Source of the DNA: Pyropia haitanensis
Lineage: Eukaryota; Rhodophyta; Bangiophyceae; Bangiales; Bangiaceae
NCBI GenBank assembly: GCA_008729055.1
Contig: SDUX01000006.1
Coordinates: 1,311,501 to 1,375,500 of the forward strand
Direction: 5' to 3'
DNA: 64,000 nucleotides
Below the pieces are notes generated by a model, which had not been told where the DNA came from, ran no database searches, and worked only from the letters and a program-made list of their open reading frames with translations. Numbering within the stretch: position 1 is the stretch's first letter; each line of letters starts with the position of its first letter. The translations under genes and the position numbers were made by a program. This document shows positions 56,754 to 64,000 of the stretch, piece by piece.

Positions 56754-58244
56754 TCCTGGGGGGCATCCATTCATGTCATGAACTTGCACGGATTTTCATC
56801 GTTGTTTTGAATTTGGTCGAAAGCACCGGCGGTATTCCATATTCCACAGCGGGACTTGCGCATGTCTCCCAGAAAGGAGTCCCCCCCCGCTGCGCCGGAG
56901 TCTGTGGATAGGGCGGTATCGCCTTTGGCGAGCAGCTATGGCTGTTTCTGTGTTAGCTCGAGGCGCGCGGACGGGACGGGCGGGACCGGCAACAGCCAGT
57001 CGCCATGGCGGAAGGCTGTGGCCGGGATAGGCGCGGCGGCTGCCACCCCGCCAGGTGCCGCGCCACCCCCACCGCCAGGGTCCCTGTGGGGCGCACCTGC
57101 CGCGGAGAAAGGCCGAAAGGTGGCGGTTGCTGCCGCTGCGACGCCCGGTCCGCTTTGGAAGGAACGCTCCTCCGCCTGTGTCGGGGGGCTCCCCCACGAC
57201 AGCCGCTGCCGCCCTCTCGGCAGGCGAGACGGGCGGCCAGCTCGGTCGTCATGGCAAAGCTCTGCAAGAGGTAGGTGGGGAGCAGGGACCTCGGAGGGAC
57301 GGACGCGTGTCGACGGCGGGGCGCGCTCGTCGTAGGGGACGCCACCGGGCGCGGCGGCGAGGGCGTCGGGGTACGGCAACACCAAAAAGGTCTCAATGAC
57401 ATTTTGGAAGTGGCAGTCATTAAAACTGGCCAGCGGGCTTTCCACGTGTCTACAGCACGCTGCCATCCAAATCAGAGCAGGCGAAGCAGCCCCCCCCCCA
57501 TATTTGGCCACGACGTGACTCGCCAGATCCACTCGTGCGTCAGATCTGCCGCCGCTTCGTGCGCTCGACCCCGCTGTATGGACGGCGCAAGCCCGATCTG
57601 CATACCCAATCGAGACGTTGTCCTACCCCGGCCTGGTCATGGGCCCACCTCCCCCCCCCCCCACCCCCCCCCCCCCCCACCCCCTTGAAACACCATGGCC
57701 ACGCCCGCCGCGGGCGGCCGCGCTGGCCGCCGCCGCCACGCGGCCGCGCTGGCCCTTGACGCGGCCCCCCGTGGCGGCCACCCGCCCGCCGCGGCTGCCC
57801 GCCGCTGGCGCCGCCGCGGCGCCCGGCCACCGCCGCCGCCGTGGCTGCCCAGCGTCAGCGGGGGGGGAAGGCCGCGGCGGAGGGGTGGGGGTGGGGGGGG
57901 GGGGGGGAGCCGCCCGCCCCCCGGCCGCCGCCCGCGGCCGCGGCGGCGGCGGCCGCCGCGCCCCCCACCGCCGCGCTCCGTGCGCGCCGCGGCGTGGCGG
58001 TACAAGGGCGCGGCGAGGTGCGGGGGGGGGAGGCGGATACCGCCCGCCCCGGCGGTGGCAACGGCGGTCGGCGGCCGCCGCCGCCCGCGCGCGTGTGCCG
58101 CGCGCGCGTCGGCTCCCCGGCTCCCCCCACCGCCTGTCAAAGTCCAACGCTGAGGACCGCAGCGGTGGCCATCCCCCCCCCAACCTCGTCCTGCTCTCTC
58201 CCGCGACGCCCGTCGTCCCGCCTCCAAGCACCAGCTGCCACACC
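56754..58244. other. Intergenic region with one weak small open frame
   Basis: Positions 56754-57600 have balanced composition but no gene I can defend on either strand. An ATG at 57695 in good context (CACCATGGCC) opens an Ala/Arg-rich frame to 58153 that crosses G runs. It could be a small gene or chance. Confidence 0.35.
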
Positions 58245-58761
58245 ATGGCATCGGGCCCCACCGCCGCCCCCCCCCCCTGGCTCCCCGTCCACCCCGCCGG
58301 CGCCGATGCGGTCGCGCTCCCTACCATCGGTGGCGGCCACACCGGCACGGCCGCGTGGACACCCACCACCGCGGGCTACCGCCCCCGCGTCGGGTTCACC
58401 TCCCGCGCGTGCACCGCCCCCGGTTGCGGCTGGTACCTCGCGCTCGCCCCCCCCCCACGAGGTCGGCACGCATGTGGCGGACGCGAGCGAGCTCCCGCCC
58501 CCCCACGCCGCCACCGCCGTGTCCATCGCCACCGCCGCGGCGGTGCGGCGCGGCGTGACCGACGCGACGGCGATTGTCCACGAGGTGCTGGGCGGGCGCC
58601 ACGTGCAGCGGCCGAGCGTGGCGACGGCGGCCGCGCTGGCGGCGGTGGGGGAGGATGCGGTGGCGCTGCCGGCGCTGCGGGGGGTGGTGGCGGCGCAGGT
58701 GGACGCGTACCGGGAGCTCTTTTCGGGGGAGGAGGGTGGGGGGGGTGGAGACAGGGGCTGA
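58245..58761 (+). CDS. Small protein of unknown function (one frame break)
   Basis: An ATG in good context (CACCATGGCA) starts MASGPTAAPPPWLPVHPAG. It continues through AGYRPRVGFTSRACTAPGCGWYLALAPP with clear G/C third positions. At the C run 58449-58459 the coding-like reading moves to another frame: HEVGTHVADASELPPPHAATA, then VTDATAIVHEVLGG and VVAAQVDAYRELFSGEE, ending at 58759-58761. About 170 residues in all. The Cys pair in CTAPGC and several His residues are the only notable features. I do not recognise a family. The shift here has the opposite sense to all others in the window, so the join is less certain. Confidence 0.4.
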
Positions 58762-60140
58762 CAAGGAAGTGGGGGGGGACGTGGGGGGGGAGGAGCTGCG
58801 CCTGACGGCGACGCGCGGTGCCGTGCACGGCGCGCAAGACCGGCTGGTGTCTTTGTTGTCCCCCGCGCCCATCCGGCCGACCCGTCCCTGCCGTCGCTCG
58901 CGTGTGTGTTCGCGGCGCGTTGTGGGCGGCGGCCACGCCAAGCGCGGCCGGCAGCCGCCGCTGCTCGTCACCGCCGTCGCCCCCCCGACCGGCCGCGCGG
59001 CGACCGCCGCGCGGCGTGGCCACCCGCCGCCGCCAGCGGGTACGTCACGGGCAGGCGAGGCGGGGTGGCGGCGGCGGGGGCGGCCGCCCCGCAGGGCGGG
59101 ACGCACCGAGCCTGCGTCACGGCCGCCGCCACACGGCCCGCCGCGGCCCGCCGCCCGCGCGCTGCCGCGGCGCGGTGCCGGCCGTGTGCTGGCGCACACC
59201 CGCACAGCATCCCCCCCCATCCCCCCCCGCCCCACGCCGCCTCTGATCAGCACAACCTTCCCCCCCCCCCCCCCCCCACCGCCCTCTAACCGCCTCCACC
59301 CAACGCTGCTGTTCCGCCCCCTCTCGGGTGCGGGTGTCGCAGCCGCCAGTGTCCGCGCGCCCTCCTTACCCACCCCCAACCCCCCTCCCACCCTCTTTCC
59401 CTCCGTCGTCGCCCCCCCCCCCCCCCCACGCACCAGCGCCCCCCCCCATCTCTCTCCCCCGTACGCCCGTTTGCGCCGCGCCTGCGGCCGCGTCCACCCC
59501 TGTGGCAGCCGCCACTACCTACCCATACCGCCGTCGGCTGCCGCCCCCGTACCTCGCCACCGCCTCCAGTCGCCGCGGCGCCGACTGCTCGTCGCCGCCA
59601 GCCTGCCGCGGGGCCGCGCCCCCCCTCGAACGGGGGGCGGTGTTCCTCCTGCGGGGTGTGCCTCTCCACAGGTGCGCGGCGGACGCTCTTCCCCCCCACT
59701 CGCGTTGGCCGACCGCCGCGCCACCGCCAGCGACAACCAAAAAAAAAAAACCCGCGTCGCCGCGTCACGCGCCGTCGTGCGCGCGTGACGCCGCAACGGG
59801 GGGGGCGCCCGCCCGACGGCGGCACGGCGGCGGCGGTGGCCGGTCGCGGCGGCGGCCGCCCGGCGGCGTGCCGCCGCCACGCCCGCGGGGGGGGGGATGC
59901 GCGCACGTCGACGCGGCCGCCGCCGCGGCGCCGCCCGCGTCGACCGTGTCTGCCAAGGCCGCGCGCCGCGGCGCGCCGCCGCCCGCGCCGCCGCGGCGGC
60001 GGCGTCGCGTCCCGAGCGCGGCGGCGTTGGCCGGGGCGGCGGCGCCGCGGCGGCCGCGGGCGGTCCACCCGCCCCCCCCCCCCCCCCCCTCCCACCACCC
60101 AAAACAATTGCAGCGTTCCGCGCGTGAATTCCAGGTTGCG

Positions 60141-60167
60141 TTTTTTTTTTTTTTTTTTTTTTTTTTT
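60141..60167 (+). repeat. Run of 27 T
   Basis: Uninterrupted T run in sequence otherwise above 70% GC. On the minus strand it is an A27 run that could mark an old retrocopy end, but no adjacent gene copy is visible. Confidence 0.9.
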
Positions 60168-60749
60168 CACGCTGTGCACTGCCCCGCCCCCACGGACCCT
60201 GCGTGACGTTGCGAGCCGCGGCGGATCCCACGGCCAGCCGCGACAGAATTCACCCAACCACCGAGTGTGGCGGGGGGGGAAGCGTCTCCCCCCCGCCGGC
60301 GGCGGCGGCGGCGGCGGCGGCTGCCCGTCCGCCCCCGGCCGCCGCCGCGGCGGTGCCTCGGCAGCGCGCGGCGGCACCACCGCGGGACGCCCACACGCGC
60401 CGACCGGCCGACGCGGGCGGCGCCAACGGCGCGCGCGGCGGCGTGCGCCCGGCCGGCGCGAGCGGCGCGGCGCGCCCCTGGCGCGGCCGGTGGCGGCGGG
60501 CGCCGCCGCGGTCTACGCACCTGCTGGTCGCGGTCCCCCCGCCCCCCCCCCCCCCCCCACCCCCCCCCCCACCCCGGGCGCGCTCCACGTCTGCGCATAC
60601 GGCGGCTCCCGGCCGGCCCGTCTGTGGGTGGCGGCCGTGGCCGGGCGCGTGCCGCCACCAGACTCGCCTGTACCGGGCGGTACGTGCGCGGGGGTGGGAG
60701 CCGCGCGGCGGGAGCCGCCGCAGCGGGGGGGGGCGCGCCGCGGTCGGCT

Positions 60750-60750
<1 letters not shown>

Positions 60751-60803
<53 letters not shown>
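60751..60803 (+). repeat. (CCG)n array
   Basis: About 17 uninterrupted CCG units in noncoding sequence. Confidence 0.9.
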
Positions 60804-60805
<2 letters not shown>

Positions 60806-60902
60806 GGCGGCGGGTGTCGGCAGCGGGATCGCGGCGCGGGCGGTTGGCGACGCGACGCTCGCAGGGGGGGGCGTGGCGGACGCGTCCCGCGCGTGCTGGC
60901 CA

Positions 60903-60954
60903 CCCGCCCGCCCGCCCGCCCGCCCGCCCGCCCGCCCGCCCGCCCGCCCGCCCG
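60903..60954 (+). repeat. (CCCG)13 tetranucleotide repeat
   Basis: Uninterrupted CCCG units. A unit of four bases would break any reading frame on length change, which supports the view that this region is noncoding. Confidence 0.9.
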
Positions 60955-61607
60955 CGCTGGCCGCCGCCGCGCCCGGCCGGCGGCGCCACCGGCACCACCA
61001 CCGCCACCACCACCGCCACCACCACCGCCACCGCCACCGCCACCACCACCGCCACCGCCGCCACCGCGTCGCGACGGCCGGCCGCGGCGGCGGCACCCGC
61101 GTGGCCGGCGCGGCCGCCGGCACCGGCGGCGGCCGTCCCGTCTGGCCGGCGGCGCGCCCCCGCCGCTCGGCCGGCGCGCGTTGCGTGGCGGCGGCGCCCC
61201 CCCCCCCCCGCCCCGTCCCCTGCCCGCCGCGTCGTCTGGACGCGCGCTCCGTGGTCTGGGGGGGGGGACCGTGCCGCACCCCGCTTGCCCGTCGTCCCCA
61301 GCCAAACGGCGCGGCGCACGTCACCCAACGGGTGGTCCCGCTCCTCCCGCCCCCCACCCTCCCTCCTACCCGCGCTGGGACTCTGCCCCGCTCTGTGGCG
61401 TCCCGCTGACTCGCCCGCCCCTGCCACCTCACCTGGTCCCGCTTTCCCCCGCCCCTCTTCCCACCCGTGCTTGCTGCCACCCATCCCCCCACACCCACCC
61501 CCAACCCTCCCCCTCCCCACTCCCATCCCCTCCCCCCCCCCACTCCCATCCCCTCATCTCCCCACCACCCACCCCTGCCGCCCACCCTACGCCCGCCGTC
61601 ACAACCC

Positions 61608-61623
61608 ATGGGGGATCCCCACC

Positions 61624-61661
<38 letters not shown>

Positions 61662-61890
61662 GCCCGCAGCCGCGTGCCCCGCGCGTACGTGCCCATGGGC
61701 ATGCGCGGCGGCCGGGGTGGGGGCGTGGGGGGGGGCGCCGGCAGCAGCAACGGCGCGGCGGCCGCCGCGGCGGCGGCCCCGCCTCGTCGACTGCGGGGGG
61801 GGAGGGGGGGGGGGGGGGCGCCGCGCCGCCGTCGCCGGCGGGGGGGGGGGGGGTGGGGGGGTGGGTGCCCACCCCTGGCGGCGGCAGCGG

Positions 61891-61921
<31 letters not shown>

Positions 61922-63803
61922 GGCGGCGGCGGTGGCGGCGGTGGTCCCGCCGGTGGGGTGGGGGGGGGTGGGCGCCGCCGCCGACGGGCGGCGCCGCCGC
62001 CGCGTGGGCGCCCGGCCCGGCGGCGGCGGCGGCGGCGGCTGGGGCGGGCGGGTATGGCGGCGGCGGGGGCGGCGGGTATGGCGGCGGCGGCGGGGGCGGC
62101 GGGTATGGGGGCGGCGGCGGGTATGGCGGCGGGGATTGGGGGGGGGGCGCCTATGGGGGCTCCCCCGCCGGCGGCAGGGGGGACGCCGGCGGCGGCTATG
62201 GGGGCTCCCCTGGCGGCGGGGGCGTCTATGGGGGCTCCCCTGGCGGCGGCGGCGGCGGTGGCCCGCCGGCGGCGTGGCCAGGCGCCGGCGGGGGGGGCGG
62301 GGGGGGGCGCCCGGCTGGGCGCCGCCGCCCCCGCCAGGCGCAGCGGCGTGGGGCGCCGGCCGCGGCGGGGGGGGCGGCGGCGGCGCCCCCGCCGGGTGGG
62401 GGGGGGGGGCGCCCGCGCCGGCCTCGACGCCGCGCCCGCCGCCGCGTGGGAGGCGTCCCGCCGGGCGGCGGCGGCCGCCGCGGCGGCGGCGGCGGCGCGG
62501 GAGGGGGGGGGGGGGGCGGGTTGCTGCCGCCACTCCCTGGCGGTGGTGGGGGGGGGGGCGGGGGGGTCTCTCCGGGTGGTGGCGTCCATGACGGCGGCGG
62601 TGGGGGGGGGGGGGGGGGTGGGGGGGTGCCGGGGGGTGGGGGGGGGGGGGGGGGTGCCGGCGGTGCCGGCGGCGTCGGCGGTGCCGGCGGCGGCGGCGGC
62701 GGCCCGACGGCGCTGCCCGGCACCCCCCGCAGCCGGCCGCCACGGGCGGCCACCGCCGCCGCGCGGGTGGCGGCGGCGGCACGAAAGTCGGTCGCGGGCC
62801 GCGCCGCCGGCCGGCTGCGCGGGTGGGTGGGCGGCCGCTCCCGCTGGGCGCTGACCGCGGCCGCGTTTGTGGGCGGCGCCGCGGTGGGGGTGGTGCTCGG
62901 CGGGGGGGGGGCGGGTGTGCCGCGGGCGGCCTGCCCGCCGTCTGGGCCGGCGGCTGGTCGCTGCTGGGCGGCGCCGCGGGGCGTGCCGCGACGGCCGACG
63001 CGGAGGTGAGCGGCGACGTGGCGGCGCTGCTGGCGGCGGCGCGGGCGGGCGGCGGCGGCCGCTACGAGGCGACGCCGCCGTCGCCCGGCACGTTTTACGG
63101 GCAGGTCCACCACGCGGACGTGGTGCAGGCCAACGGCAGCACCGCGTCGGTGGTGGTGGACCAGCCCGACCGGCGGGCGTACGAGCTCTTCTTTTCCGAG
63201 CCGTCGCCCCGCCGGTACGGCACGTTTGTGGAGATTGGCGCGCTCGACGGGCGGCGGTACGCCAACTCGCTCTTTTACGAGGAGAGCCTCGGCTGGCGGG
63301 GGCTGCTGATGGACGCGTCGGTGCGCAACTACGAGCTCGCGCTCACCAACCGCCCCGACGCGGTGGTGCTCTACGGCGCCGTCTGCGCGTCGCGGGGCGT
63401 CGTGCGGTTCCTCGGGGAGGGCCCCTGGGCGCGCGCCGCGGAGTTTGTCAACCCCAAGGTGCAGGCCATGATGACCGCCAAGGGCGGCGAGGCCGCCGTC
63501 CCCGTCTCCGTGCCGTGCGAGCCACTCGGCGACACGCTGCGGCGGCACGGCCTCCGCCGCGTGTCGCTGTTTAGCCTGGACGTGGAGGGCAGCGAGTGGT
63601 ACGTGCTCGACAGCCTGGACCTGTCGGTCGTGTCGTTTGACGTGCTCGTCATGGAGCAGGGCGCGTCGTGTACGGCGGGGGATGGGGGGAACCGCTGCGC
63701 GGCGCTGCTGCGGCGGTCGGGCTACTGCCTGGTCGAGGAGAATGTCAAGAGCCACAATGAGTACTGGGTGAGTGAGCCGGCGCTCAAGGCGCGGCACTGC
63801 TGA
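61608..63803 (+). CDS. Membrane-anchored FkbM-type methyltransferase (several frame breaks)
   Basis: Probable SAM-dependent O-methyltransferase of the FkbM family (Methyltransf_21), facing the Golgi lumen. The N terminus (ATG 61608, MGDPHPAAAA) is followed by a long Gly/Tyr-rich part with repeated GGYGGGG and GGSPGGGG. A basic stretch and one membrane anchor (RWALTAAAFVGGAAVGVVL) come next. The catalytic domain from about 63080 has the SAM-binding TFVEIGALDGRRYANSLF, the paired WRGLLMDASVRNYE, the core VSLFSLDVEGSEWYVLDSL and FDVLVMEQG, ending HNEYWVSEPALKARHC. The domain is complete. The frame changes at G runs near 61796-61820, 61957-61967 and 62902-62910. The protein or glycan substrate is unknown; FkbM proteins with this topology occur in many algae. 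Confidence 0.8.
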
Positions 63804-64000
63804 GGGGGGGGGAGGGGGGGGGGGTCGGTGCGAGGATTGCGGAGGGGGCGGGGGGGGGGGGGGCGGTGGGTTGCGCCGTTTGTCCGTAGTGGTGGTGGCG
63901 TTTTTTTTTTTTTTTTCCGGGTGCCTGCTGCGTAAACTATTATTAGGCGGCGGGGGTAGCACCGGTATCGGGGAGCCGTGCTGCGCCTGCGTCAGTGTCG
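63804..64000. other. 3' flank of the methyltransferase gene
   Basis: G runs at 63804-63858 are followed by 16 T at 63901-63916 and a short A/T-rich spot (AAACTATTATTAGG). The latter may be part of the 3' end signal. No canonical AATAAA is seen. Confidence 0.4.

Larger units (their letters stand above)
58762..61607. other. Long low-complexity intergenic region
   Basis: About 2.8 kb of GC-rich simple sequence. Notable items are a run of 10 A at 59741-59750, a run of 27 T at 60141-60167, CCG and CCCG arrays and an ACC/GCC-rich stretch at 60990-61065. The last 300 bases (61320-61607) are pyrimidine-rich and probably the leader of the methyltransferase gene. Open frames exist in every phase but none shows a domain. 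Confidence 0.5.

Noticed and set aside
57695..58153. Ala/Arg-rich open frame as a firm gene
   Set aside because: It has a good start context but crosses G runs, lacks any motif and overlaps equally open frames on both strands. It is left as a weak possibility only.
60903..60954. CRISPR-like array
   Set aside because: It is a pure CCCG tetranucleotide repeat without spacers, in a eukaryotic genome.

Overview
This looks like nuclear DNA of a very GC-rich, intron-poor eukaryote. Several genes are eukaryotic in kind: an FCP1-type polymerase II phosphatase, methionine aminopeptidase 2, a mitochondrial carrier, a Slo-type potassium channel, an F-box protein and type II membrane enzymes. The few introns are short and GT-AG. 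Exons favour G/C at the third codon position but often use TTT for Phe. A plastid-type leader on indole-3-glycerol phosphate synthase points to a photosynthetic host. A bangiophyte red alga of the Porphyra/Pyropia kind fits best, but that is inference from base composition and gene style, not a database match.

Layout: 1-5651 is mostly low complexity. It holds a truncated upstream gene end and a bZIP factor core (about 3496-4398). Then follow IGPS (minus, 5652-6800), a PH-domain pseudokinase (9089-12781), an SLC25A39/40-type carrier (minus, 13112-14379), phosphoglycerate kinase (15391-16641) and an EamA/DMT transporter (minus, 17690-18786). A 1.2 kb terminal-inverted-repeat element lies at 20333-21551. 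FCP1 (22396-25934), a putative Golgi glycosyltransferase (minus, 27087-28487), a four-exon SLC13/SAC1-like anion transporter (29722-33060) and a small basic protein (minus, 33761-34369) come next. The most unusual locus (35324-38531) joins a BED zinc finger to what reads as a complete but catalytically dead threonine-deaminase fold with its two C-terminal regulatory domains. A Slo/BK-like channel (40220-46283), MetAP2 (minus, 46948-48441), an F-box/zinc-finger protein (49681-54164), an AhpD-like protein (55224-56753), an unknown small protein (58245-58761) and a membrane-anchored FkbM-type methyltransferase (61608-63803) complete the window.

The genes are individually regulated and do not form a pathway cluster. 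IGPS (tryptophan) and the deaminase-like protein (isoleucine-type sensing, if the homology holds) both touch amino-acid metabolism but are 29 kb apart.

A technical point affects the whole annotation. Many genes change reading frame inside long G or C runs. In every case but one, the change is the one expected if a single base were missing from the run. The coordinates of those genes therefore span a frame break and are not one uninterrupted reading frame. Most intergenic space is G/C-rich simple sequence without a supportable gene.
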